NCBI GenBank assembly: GCA_035502515.1
Contig: DATJUH010000035.1
Span: 1 to 5,987 of the forward strand
Origin: Fen-671 sp035502515
GTDB lineage: Bacteria > Actinomycetota > Acidimicrobiia > Acidimicrobiales > Palsa-688
Direction: 5' to 3'
Length of the DNA stretch: 5,987 nt
Shown here piece after piece: positions 1 through 5,498 of the stretch (within the stretch, counting starts at the first letter, position 1; each line of letters starts with the position of its first letter). A program made the translations under genes and the position numbers. The notes beneath the pieces were generated by a model, which was not told the origin of the DNA, made no database searches, and saw only the letters and a list, made by a program, of their open reading frames with translations.

Positions 1-189
1 GACTTGCTGCGGGCGGTGTGCGCGGCGACAGACCGACCGGTGATCGCCAGTGGCGGAGTCAGCAGCCTTGACGACCTGCGCACGCTGAGCGCGCTCGGCG
101 GTGTCGGCGTCGAGGGCGCCATCGTCGGAAGAGCGCTCTACGCCGGAGCGTTCACGTTGCCCGAGGCACTTGCCGCCATCCGTGAGTAG
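1..189 (+). CDS. hisA: HisA/PriA phosphoribosyl isomerase, C-terminal fragment
   Basis: This is the last 62 codons of a phosphoribosylformimino-5-aminoimidazole carboxamide ribotide isomerase; the start lies before the window. The frame is open from base 1 and ends with TAG at 187-189. The fragment shows the final strands of the (beta/alpha)8 barrel: PVIASGGVSSLDDL, the second phosphate-binding loop typical of HisA, and then GVEGAIVGRALYAGAFTLPEAL, which closes the barrel and is characteristic of the family. HisA isomerises ProFAR to PRFAR in cytoplasmic histidine biosynthesis. In many actinobacteria the same enzyme (PriA) also makes the matching TrpF step in tryptophan synthesis, but the residues that decide this are outside the window. 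No hisF follows; the next material is a degraded acetyltransferase fragment and a recombinase remnant, so the downstream operon may have been disrupted (inference). Confidence 0.93.
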   Translation, partial: DLLRAVCAATDRPVIASGGVSSLDDLRTLSALGGVGVEGAIVGRALYAGAFTLPEALAAIRE

Positions 190-191
190 CA

Positions 192-214
192 GGGAGGGCG
201 GCAGGCCCCCTCCC
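192..214 (+). terminator. GC-rich hairpin after hisA
   Basis: GGGAGGG at 192-198 pairs perfectly with CCCTCCC at 208-214 around a 9-base loop, starting 3 bases after the hisA stop codon. There is no T-tract after it, which is common for terminators in high-GC actinobacteria. It could stop hisA transcription or simply stabilise the 3' end; no expression data support either. Confidence 0.45.
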
Positions 215-297
215 GGCCGAGGACGGCAACCTGGGGCGCTTGTTCGGTATTGGCTTGACCAGGACACTTTTCGGGCGAAGAACTTGGACCGTGGGAC

Positions 298-393
298 GAC
301 CCCGGGACCCCCGTCCTCGCCATCGCCGTCGAACCGCTCTCTCGCGGCGCAGGTGTCGGGCGCTCGCTCATGAGGGCGCTGATCGAGGTGGCG
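298..393 (+). pseudogene. GNAT acetyltransferase remnant (motif A only)
   Basis: The plus-strand frame from 298 reads DPGTPVLAIAVEPLSRGAGV and continues GRSLMRALIEVA. This matches the core of a GCN5-related N-acetyltransferase: a beta-4 strand (VLAIAVEP) and then the acetyl-CoA pyrophosphate-binding loop R-x-x-G-x-G (RGAGVG) leading into helix alpha-3. Nothing N-terminal is recognisable: the same frame has a stop at 256-258, and only about 100 bases separate it from hisA. After about 393 the similarity stops and the DNA becomes the antisense of a tyrosine recombinase; the frame itself closes at 430-432. It is therefore an internal scrap of roughly 32 codons, not a working enzyme. It most likely belonged to a gene once following hisA and was cut by insertion or deletion. 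Family assignment rests on this one motif, but the motif is clear. Confidence 0.6.
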
Positions 394-1325
394 ACGACAC
401 CCCAACGGTTGGCGAGGCGCTGGTACTGGTGAGTGAGGCCATCAGGGAGGCACGGCTCGGACCCATCCGCCGACCGCGACAGAACAAATGGGTCGTCGAC
501 GACCTCGACCCCAACGGTTCCGGCGTAGCTGACTTGTTCGGCACGTCGACGGGTCAGGAAAGCGCCGAGGGCATCGTCGACCGCGGTGTCGCGCCGCTGG
601 TGGGTTTTTGTCGGCCCTTCGGCCACCACGTTGTTTACGACCGACAGGGACCGGGAGATCGTCAAGGTCCGCCGTTGCCAATCGACGTCGCTCCACCGCA
701 GAGCGCACAGCTCTCCTCTCCGCGCCCCGGTGATGGCGGCCAACGCCACCGCGATCGCCAGCACGGTGTCGGTTTTCTCGGCCTCCGCGACCAGCTTTTG
801 CACATCGGCTACGGCGGGTGCGGAAGCCGTAGATCGAGCTGCCCGAGGTGGGGTGGCCCGGTCGGCGGGGTTTTGGGGCAGCAACCCCCATTTGACAGCC
901 CGGCCCAGTGCCGCATGGACGACGGAGTGGTGTTGGTGGACCTACGAGCTGGACAGACCGTCCTGGTGAAGCTTCCTGTAGAAATTGTCGAGGTACCGCC
1001 CACTGATCTTGTCGATGCGGACGGCGCCGAGGGCCGGCCTTATGGTTCTTGCCGTAATGCGCCGGTACTCACGCATTGTGTACGGCGAGCGGTGCGGTGC
1101 AATGTCTTCGAGCCACAGGTCGACCAACTCGCCCAAAGTGCACACCTTGCCGGTCGCCACCTGTTGGCGCTCAACATCTGCCACGAGTTTTGCCAGGGCC
1201 GATTGCGCCTGACGCCGGCTACCTCGGAAGTTGCGGCTAACTTGGCGGACTTTTCCAGCCTCCCGCCCCACGAACACCCGCAGCCGCCAGTGGCCGTCGC
1301 CCAGCTCCTGAAGGCTCCCTTTCAT
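394..1325 (-). pseudogene. Truncated tyrosine recombinase (phage/ICE-type integrase)
   Basis: Reading leftward from ATG at 1323-1325, with a strong Shine-Dalgarno run (GGGGGGGAGG, 1336-1345), is an actinobacterial-type integrase. The first 40 or so residues form a short N-terminal arm domain (GDGHWRLRVFVGREAGKVRQ). A SAM-like core-binding domain follows (TLGELVDLWLEDIAP to about PQNPAD). Then comes the start of the catalytic domain, with the first active-site Arg in TGARRGELCALRWSDVDW and a likely catalytic Lys in PTKTHQRRD. An amber TAG at 942-944 interrupts the same frame between DGLSSS and VHQHHSVVHAALGRAV; no frameshift is involved. Family-like sequence continues to LTHQYQRLANRWGV (about 396) and then stops, before box II (HxLRH), the last His/Trp and the nucleophilic Tyr. 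The residual protein cannot catalyse recombination. It lies against the 3' end of tRNA-Lys, the usual position for an integrase whose target is that tRNA gene. Confidence 0.85.
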
Positions 1326-1347
1326 GGCCTACTGGCCTCCCCCCCAT

Positions 1348-1367
1348 TGTTGCCCAAATGTTGCCCA
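1348..1367. repeat. Tandem TGTTGCCCA repeats upstream of the integrase
   Basis: TGTTGCCCA occurs at 1348-1356 and again at 1359-1367, so the copies are in phase at 11 bases, about one helical turn. They lie between the integrase Shine-Dalgarno and tRNA-Lys, 23-42 bases upstream of the integrase start codon. Short direct repeats beside an integrase and its tRNA target are what arm-type integrase-binding sites or an autoregulatory operator would look like. That function is an inference; only the repeats are seen. Confidence 0.45.
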
Positions 1368-1415
1368 GAGCTTACTTCGGGGAGGTGACTACTAAAGAAA
1401 CTGCTGGTCAGAGGG

Positions 1416-1487
1416 TGCGCCCCGTGGGATTTGAACCCACAACCTGCGGATTAAGAGTCCGTTGCTCTGCCGTTGAGCTAGAGGCGC
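1416..1487 (-). tRNA. tRNA-Lys(CTT)
   Basis: The minus strand folds as a full cloverleaf. The acceptor GCGCCTC (1481-1487) pairs with GGGGCGC (1417-1423) with one T-G pair, and the discriminator A is at 1416. The D stem is GCTC/GAGC. The anticodon stem-loop is CGGA-CTCTTAA-TCCG with anticodon CTT (reads AAG, lysine). The T arm is GTGGG-TTCAAAT-CCCAC. The outermost anticodon-stem pair is an A-C mismatch. CCA is not encoded: the bases after the discriminator are CCC, so the end must be added by nucleotidyltransferase. The integrase remnant abuts the 3' side, suggesting this gene served as the attachment site. The tRNA itself appears intact. Confidence 0.95.
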
Positions 1488-1522
1488 TTATGGCTTTTAC
1501 CTGTGCAGCCGTAATTTCACCC

Positions 1523-1550
1523 TCCATACGATAGCGAAGCGCGGTTTCAA
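1523..1550 (-). promoter_or_regulatory. Possible promoter of tRNA-Lys
   Basis: On the minus strand TTGAAA (1545-1550) is followed after 16 bases by TATGGA (1523-1528), which would start transcription about 25-30 bases before the mature tRNA 5' end at 1487. The -35 is good; the -10 lacks the final T. Position supports the call more than sequence does. Confidence 0.3.
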
Positions 1551-1646
1551 GCTGTCCGTCAGCCGTCTGACCGAACCGCCGGGAGCTGACCGCGGCCTCA
1601 ACAGCCCAGGAACGTCGCCCGCGCCATCACCAGGGCAAGCTACCGT

Positions 1647-1665
1647 GGCGGTCTAAGAAGCCGCC
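1647..1665 (-). other. Weak hairpin downstream of the arabinanase gene
   Basis: GGCGG (1647-1651) and CCGCC (1661-1665) can form a 5-base-pair stem with a 9-base loop, about 100 bases past the arabinanase stop. It has no T-tract and is only a weak terminator candidate. The 277 bases between tRNA-Lys and the arabinanase stop hold no recognisable gene. Confidence 0.2.
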
Positions 1666-1764
1666 GGTCGGTCCGCCGGGCCCGATGGTTGCATGAGTGA
1701 CGATGGCGTCCGTGCCTTCGTGAGGGACTGGGCGCCGCGGTGGCTGTTCAGGTCGGTGGCGGTG

Positions 1765-2889
1765 TTACAACCCACCCGGCGTACTGGCAAGAGGGGCTCC
1801 TGGTACCGGGACTATCGGTGGCCCGGTAACCGGCCAGCCGGCGGAGGTCCACAGGAGCGGGCGCACCTGGATCCACGGGTTACCGTTGTCCCAGGCGTCG
1901 TAGTAGTGGTAGTCCATGAGGTCCCCACTGCTGCTGACATAAACCGAGGGCGACCCTGGCCCGATCATGCCCTCGTCACTACCGAGCAGCTCCATGCCAC
2001 CGCCGGCTGTCATCAGCGTCCCGTTGGGGTCGACGTACGGCCCGGTTATCCGCGCCGATCGTCCCACGATGACCTGATAGGAGCTCCCGATTCCCTTGCA
2101 GCAGACGCCGCTCGAGACGAACAGGTAGTAGTAGCCGCCGTGCGGCACCACGTAAGCGCCCTCCTCCGCGTCGGGAGCAGCTGTCTCGGCCAGAGAGACC
2201 AGCCTGGGCGGCGGTACGGGCATTCCCGTGGCCGGGTTCAGCTGGAGCAGCTTTATCCCGCTCCAGAACGACCCGAGGACGAGCCACTTCGAGCCGCTCG
2301 CACCCGAGGCCACGGCGGGGTCGATGGCGTTGTAGTCGTCGGCGGAGGTCGACGAGAAGACCTCCCCCTTGTCGGTCCAGTGGTAGCGGGGGCTGGCCGG
2401 GTCGAGCGTAGGGCTGGTGGCGAGGGCGATCAGGGAGGTGTTCGACCCGTACGACGACGCCGCGTAATAGAGGTGGTAGGCGCCGGAGAAGTATGAGATG
2501 TCAGGCGACCAAAGGTTCGGGACGGCCCCGCCTAGCTTGGGCCCGATCCAGCTCGGGATGTCCTGGAACACTGAGCCCACCAGGCGCCAGCCTGTTAAGT
2601 TGGTGGACTCCCGGATCTGTATGTTCCCGTTGTCGATCACGCCCTGTGGGTCGCCCGTGGAGAACAAGTACCAAGTGGCGCCTTCTTTAGTCATGCTCGG
2701 GTCGTGGACGAACACGTACCCCGGAACGGGGACTCTTTTGGCTGGCGCCGAAGAAGCGCCCGCGGGGACGGCGTTGGCCGGCGCCACCAGAGCTGTACCC
2801 AGGAGCCCGGCCACGATGGCAGCTACACGGGAGGCCGAGGCCAGGCCGCCGGCGCCACTGCGAGTAGGCCCACGTTTGTGATCGCTCAT
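1765..2889 (-). CDS. Secreted GH43 endo-1,5-alpha-L-arabinanase
   Basis: This encodes 374 residues of a glycoside hydrolase family 43 five-bladed beta-propeller, predicted to cut alpha-1,5-arabinan outside the cell. I chose ATG 2887-2889 over an in-frame upstream start because AAGGGAG (2894-2900) precedes it closely and the protein then begins with a clean Sec signal: basic start, hydrophobic VAAIVAGLLGTALVAP, likely cleavage after ANA (residue 40). Expected catalytic residues are visible: Asp63 in HDPSM (base), Asp190 in NAIDPAV (pKa modulator) and Glu243 in EEGAYVV (acid). NLWSPDIS (125-132) and GVCCKGIGSSYQVIVGRS (261-278), followed by ITGPY and GGG, are hallmarks of the arabinanase subfamily. 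The usual GPGH near the C-terminus reads GPGS (residues 310-313), so a metal-ligand His may be missing. Length is ordinary for a single-domain arabinanase; no carbohydrate-binding module is seen. Natural substrate (plant arabinan or another arabinose polymer) cannot be read from sequence. Confidence 0.88.
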   Translation of the reverse strand: MSDHKRGPTRSGAGGLASASRVAAIVAGLLGTALVAPANAVPAGASSAPAKRVPVPGYVFVHDPSMTKEGATWYLFSTGDPQGVIDNGNIQIRESTNLTGWRLVGSVFQDIPSWIGPKLGGAVPNLWSPDISYFSGAYHLYYAASSYGSNTSLIALATSPTLDPASPRYHWTDKGEVFSSTSADDYNAIDPAVASGASGSKWLVLGSFWSGIKLLQLNPATGMPVPPPRLVSLAETAAPDAEEGAYVVPHGGYYYLFVSSGVCCKGIGSSYQVIVGRSARITGPYVDPNGTLMTAGGGMELLGSDEGMIGPGSPSVYVSSSGDLMDYHYYDAWDNGNPWIQVRPLLWTSAGWPVTGPPIVPVPGAPLASTPGGL

Positions 2890-2918
2890 ATTGCTCCCTT
2901 GCGAGGTAGCTCGGTCCT

Positions 2919-2944
2919 CGTACGCCAAAAGTCGGCCGCGTACG
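2919..2944. promoter_or_regulatory. Inverted repeat, candidate operator for the arabinanase gene
   Basis: CGTACGC (2919-2925) and GCGTACG (2938-2944) form a perfect 7-base inverted repeat with a 12-base spacer. Each arm contains the self-complementary CGTACG, and the two hexamers are 20 bases apart, two helical turns. The site begins 30 bases upstream of the arabinanase start codon, where a dimeric repressor (LacI- or GntR-like, for example) would typically bind. The sequence shows the symmetry and position; the regulator is unknown. Confidence 0.4.
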
Positions 2945-3170
2945 GCCTGTCCAGATACCGACCCCCCAGGTACACGACTTGCGGGCGCGTCACCCTATGG
3001 TAGCGCTCACATGAGGGGGGCAGTCGGCCGCGCAGGTTTGGAGAGCGGCGGCTACGAACTTCGTCGGGAAGCGCCGCCGAGGTACACGGAAAGCGACGGT
3101 CAGACTTAGCGCCGTGGAGAGCGCCCAGCAGCCAGTCCCAGACTAGAGCGAAGTCGGCACGTGGCTCGTC

Positions 3171-3211
3171 CCGCTCCCCCGCCAGGGCCAACCAGCCCTG
3201 ACGGGGAGCGG
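3171..3211 (-). terminator. Strong hairpin terminator after the phospholipase gene
   Basis: The arms at 3171-3188 and 3195-3211 form a stem of about 17 pairs, interrupted by one extra base and one G-T pair, around the 6-base loop CAACCA. Read leftward it begins 8 bases after the phospholipase stop codon at 3220-3222. No T-tract follows, as is often the case in actinobacteria. Its position and strength make termination of the phospholipase transcript likely and argue against an operon with the arabinanase. Confidence 0.75.
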
Positions 3212-3219
3212 ACAAGGCA

Positions 3220-4707
3220 TCACTGCAGCGGCGGCTGTGGGTACTGGTCCTGCGTGGGAGGGGTCTGGCTGGCGCCGGGGAAGCTCGGTAGCGGCAGCGT
3301 CGACGTGTAGGCGGCAAGGGTTGCCGGCCCGCTGGTGTCGGGCAGAACGGGAGGCTGTTGGTTTCCAGGGCCGAACTGGAAGGCCGTGGTGAGGTCCCCG
3401 AGCGTCTGACGACGGTACTGGCTAATGTTGGTTGCCTCAACCCCGGTGAGCACCTCGAGGAAGCGCAGGATCGAGGTGTGGTCGAAGGGGTCGTGGTTTA
3501 CGCGGCCACCCCTGGTCCACGGCGAGATGAGCAGGCAGGGGACCCGGAACCCGGGCCCGACAGGCAGACCGTCCCCTGGGGTGCCACCCGGAGAGGTGAG
3601 CGACACGAACTCGTCGGGTGTGCCCGCCGGCGGGGTAGGCGGCGGGACGTGGTCGAACAGGCCGTCGTTCTCGTCGTAACTGAGGATGAACACGGTTTTG
3701 GCCCACACATCTGGGTTGGCCGCGATGGCGTCGATCTTGCTGGCCACGAAGGCGGCGCCATTGGCCGGTAGGTAGGACGGGTGTTCGCTGTCGGTGCTCG
3801 TGGGGAATATCCAGCTCACCGTGGGGAGCTGGTCGTTGATGGCGTCGTACTCGAACTTGCCCTCAGGGTAAACGACCATGGCGTTTTGATAAAGAGGTGA
3901 CGTCGTGGGCGCCTGTTGGTATTGCTTGAAATATTCGAGCACGTTCGTCCCATAGTTATCCGACTGCTGGTAACAACGCCAGCTGACTCCGGCCGCTGTG
4001 AGCTGCTCCGGGTACGTCGTCCATGTATACGTACCATTCGTGATATTGTTGTCGAGGGCGGGGCCGCCATTTTCTCCGTTGGGGTCGAGGGTCCCCGTTA
4101 TCCACAGATAGCGGTTTGGGTGCGTCGGCCCAAGTACTGAGCAGAAATAGTTATCGCACAAGGTGAACGCATCCGCCAACGCCCACTGGAAAGGAATATC
4201 GGCCCGGACGTAATACCCCATAGTGAAAGGCCCGTTGCTCCCGTCGGCGGCGAGGTGCGCCGGCAGCCAGTTGTCCATTTTCCCATCATCCCAGGCCGAG
4301 TGTTGGACCAGCCATGCATGGCTCGTCGATGGGATGGCTTGAGCACCCGTGCTCATGGTGTCGAGGTGGTAGGGGAGCAGGTAGCCGTCCGGGTTTTGGG
4401 TATCCGGCTGATAAAAAACGCTGCGCCCCGTGCTCAGCGTTAGCGCGGCGGGATCGTCAAAACCACGCACACCGACGCGGGTCCCGAAATAATGGTCGAA
4501 CGAGCGGTTCTCTTGCATCAAGATAACAACGTGTTCGATGTCCTGCAGCCGCCCATTACGAGGTGGTGGTTGTGCCAACGCTTTGGCCACATTTGGTGGC
4601 AGGAAATTTGACGCCCATGCCGCGCCGCCCAGGGCCGCTGCGGATCCCAAGAAACGCCTCCGGCTCAGCCTCGGCCCGCCTGGAATACCCGAGTCGCTCT
4701 TTCCCAT
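3220..4707 (-). CDS. Tat-exported phospholipase C (phosphoesterase family)
   Basis: This encodes 495 residues of the alkaline-phosphatase-like phosphoesterase family (Pfam PF04185) that includes bacterial phospholipase C and the acid phosphatase AcpA. It is predicted to hydrolyse phosphodiester or phosphomonoester bonds of lipids outside the cytoplasm. ATG 4705-4707 is chosen because GAGGAGGGAGAGG (4710-4722) precedes it and a twin-arginine signal follows: SRRRFLGS (15-22), a hydrophobic stretch, and probable cleavage near AKALAQ (41-46). Family motifs are in order: HVVILMQENRSFDHYFG (59-75, metal ligands), GPTHPNRYLW (193-202, Thr195 the likely nucleophile by analogy with AcpA Ser175 and PlcH), SYDENDGLFDHV (343-354, metal site) and ISPWTRGGRVNHDPFDHTS (395-413). 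Length fits the short mycobacterial-type enzymes, without the C-terminal DUF756 domains of PlcH. The tail is rich in Pro and Gln. Such genes are often phosphate-regulated, but I see no clear Pho box. Substrate head-group preference cannot be deduced. Confidence 0.92.
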   Translation of the reverse strand: MGKSDSGIPGGPRLSRRRFLGSAAALGGAAWASNFLPPNVAKALAQPPPRNGRLQDIEHVVILMQENRSFDHYFGTRVGVRGFDDPAALTLSTGRSVFYQPDTQNPDGYLLPYHLDTMSTGAQAIPSTSHAWLVQHSAWDDGKMDNWLPAHLAADGSNGPFTMGYYVRADIPFQWALADAFTLCDNYFCSVLGPTHPNRYLWITGTLDPNGENGGPALDNNITNGTYTWTTYPEQLTAAGVSWRCYQQSDNYGTNVLEYFKQYQQAPTTSPLYQNAMVVYPEGKFEYDAINDQLPTVSWIFPTSTDSEHPSYLPANGAAFVASKIDAIAANPDVWAKTVFILSYDENDGLFDHVPPPTPPAGTPDEFVSLTSPGGTPGDGLPVGPGFRVPCLLISPWTRGGRVNHDPFDHTSILRFLEVLTGVEATNISQYRRQTLGDLTTAFQFGPGNQQPPVLPDTSGPATLAAYTSTLPLPSFPGASQTPPTQDQYPQPPLQ

Positions 4708-5338
4708 GACCTCTCCCTCCTCAAGTTGTCGCTGTTCGGTGATATTGCCCGACCAACCTGAAGCGCCTTCAACCGAAAGGTGACTACAACGTGTACTGCG
4801 GGCAAACAATTGGCTCCCCTTGAGCGGCCCGGTGGCGGGAGAGCCTGGGAAATTTTGCTGAGGGCAGCCACAACGCCGATAGGCATCACTTCCGGCCCGA
4901 CGACGTTGGACGCGATGCACGAAGCCAACTGTTGGGGCGTTCCACGAGTTCAGTGCGCCAGTGCAGTGGCCGGGCGAGCGCCCCACGGTGCGCAAGCTGG
5001 GGCCCGCGCAAAGGGCGCCGAGGGGCGCGATGTGCCTGTCCCTCTATCGCGCCGATCGCCGCGCCGTTTTGACGTTCAGGGACGCCCGGACCTGCTCACG
5101 ACGGCAGAGAGGCGCCTCGGCCGGCACCGGGCGACGCCCGGCCGGGCCAACTTGTGCCGAAGCCGGGCTGTATCTGGACCGCTGGCGGCATATCTGGATT
5201 GTGTAGTGGGTCACAACACCTGTCTGGCCGGACGAAACGGCTATCCGCGCCACACAGGCGGACCGATAAGCGTTGGCCAACCGTAAGATTTCTACAGGAA
5301 GGCGTGCAAGACCGACTGGCGAGGTGGATATCTGGGAT
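4708..5338. other. Gene-poor region between phospholipase and tRNA-His
   Basis: No gene is supported in these 631 bases: open frames on either strand lack family resemblance and convincing ribosome-binding sites. Near the phospholipase start lie its ribosome-binding site and a short symmetric element TGAAG-CGC-CTTCA (4759-4771), which might be an operator. Further right are the 12-base palindrome GCCCGGCCGGGC (5136-5147) and two TATCTGGA copies 20 bases apart. No clear terminator follows tRNA-His, and no convincing promoter for the phospholipase was found. Confidence 0.6.
5171..5198. repeat. TATCTGGA direct repeat, 20-base spacing
   Basis: TATCTGGA occurs at 5171-5178 and 5191-5198, exactly two helical turns apart, in otherwise unassigned DNA. 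It could be a tandem binding site for a regulator of either flanking gene, but two 8-base copies can also arise by chance. Confidence 0.25.
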
Positions 5339-5415
5339 TGGGGTGACCGAGGGGACTCGAACCCCCGACCTCCAGGGCCACAACCTGGCGCTCTAACCAA
5401 CTGAGCTACGGCCAC
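5339..5415 (-). tRNA. tRNA-His(GTG)
   Basis: The minus strand gives a full cloverleaf. The acceptor GTGGCCG (5409-5415) pairs with CGGTCAC (5343-5349), with one G-T pair. The D arm is GCTC-AGTTGGTTA-GAGC. The anticodon arm is CCAGG-TTGTGGC-CCTGG with anticodon GTG (histidine). The T arm GGGGG-TTCGAGT-CCCCT closes with one G-T pair. The discriminator is C (5342) and the CCA end is encoded (5339-5341). The base before the acceptor (5416) reads G, so the histidine-specific G-1:C73 pair can come from the transcript. It is divergent from the sigma-factor gene. Confidence 0.96.
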
Positions 5416-5418
5416 CAC

Positions 5419-5443
5419 GGACTTCTCAGTTTGGCACAAGTCC
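5419..5443. repeat. Short inverted repeat between tRNA-His and the sigma gene
   Basis: GGACTT (5419-5424) and AAGTCC (5438-5443) are perfect 6-base inverted arms around 13 bases, within the 83-base gap that should hold both divergent promoters. It may be a regulator site or chance; no clear -35/-10 pair was found for either direction. Confidence 0.2.
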
Positions 5444-5498
5444 AGGCCAGCGGGACAAGAAACTAAGCGGTGCGCTCCCAGCAGCCGATGGGAAGTGC

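Larger units (their letters stand above)
2890..3219. other. Intergenic region between arabinanase and phospholipase genes
   Basis: No gene is recognisable in these 330 bases. From right to left (the direction of transcription) it holds the phospholipase terminator hairpin, a long-loop inverted repeat (CGGCGGC 3046-3052 with GCCGCCG 3073-3079), and an 11-base direct repeat AGTCGGCCGCG at 2930-2940 and 3022-3032. It then holds the CGTACGC inverted repeat and the arabinanase ribosome-binding site. The region should contain the arabinanase promoter; the best -10 is TATCTG (minus strand of 2952-2957), but no good -35 goes with it. Confidence 0.6.

Noticed and set aside
289..296. CCGTGGGA, shared with the tRNA-Lys 3' end, as a second attachment site
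   Set aside because: Only 8 bases match, and the flanking bases diverge; too short to be an att repeat.
240..1388. Long plus-strand open frame (382 codons) opposite the integrase
   Set aside because: It is antisense to recognisable integrase sequence, shows no family resemblance, and is the kind of shadow frame expected in high-GC DNA.
1488..1632. Minus-strand open stretch reading RRSWAVEAAVSSRRFGQT and onward, upstream of tRNA-Lys
   Set aside because: It looks somewhat protein-like, but it has no supported start, continues straight through the tRNA gene, and matches no family I recognise.
1693..2496. Plus-strand open frame of 267 codons
   Set aside because: It is the antisense of the arabinanase gene, with low-complexity Val/Gly/Arg composition and no domain.
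2886..3440. Minus-strand open frame across the intergenic region
   Set aside because: It overlaps the end of the phospholipase gene in another frame, runs through its terminator hairpin and is rich in Arg, Pro and Ser without motifs.
4708..4800. Pho box before the phospholipase gene
   Set aside because: I looked for 11-base GTTCACC-like direct repeats and found none in register; phosphate control cannot be claimed from sequence.
4780..5286. Plus-strand open frame of 168 codons right of the phospholipase
   Set aside because: No recognisable family, no convincing ribosome-binding site, and shadow-like composition; not enough to call a gene.
5431..5460. TTGGCA-N18-ACAAGA as the sigma-gene promoter
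   Set aside because: The -10 is too poor to support, and no alternative pair is better.
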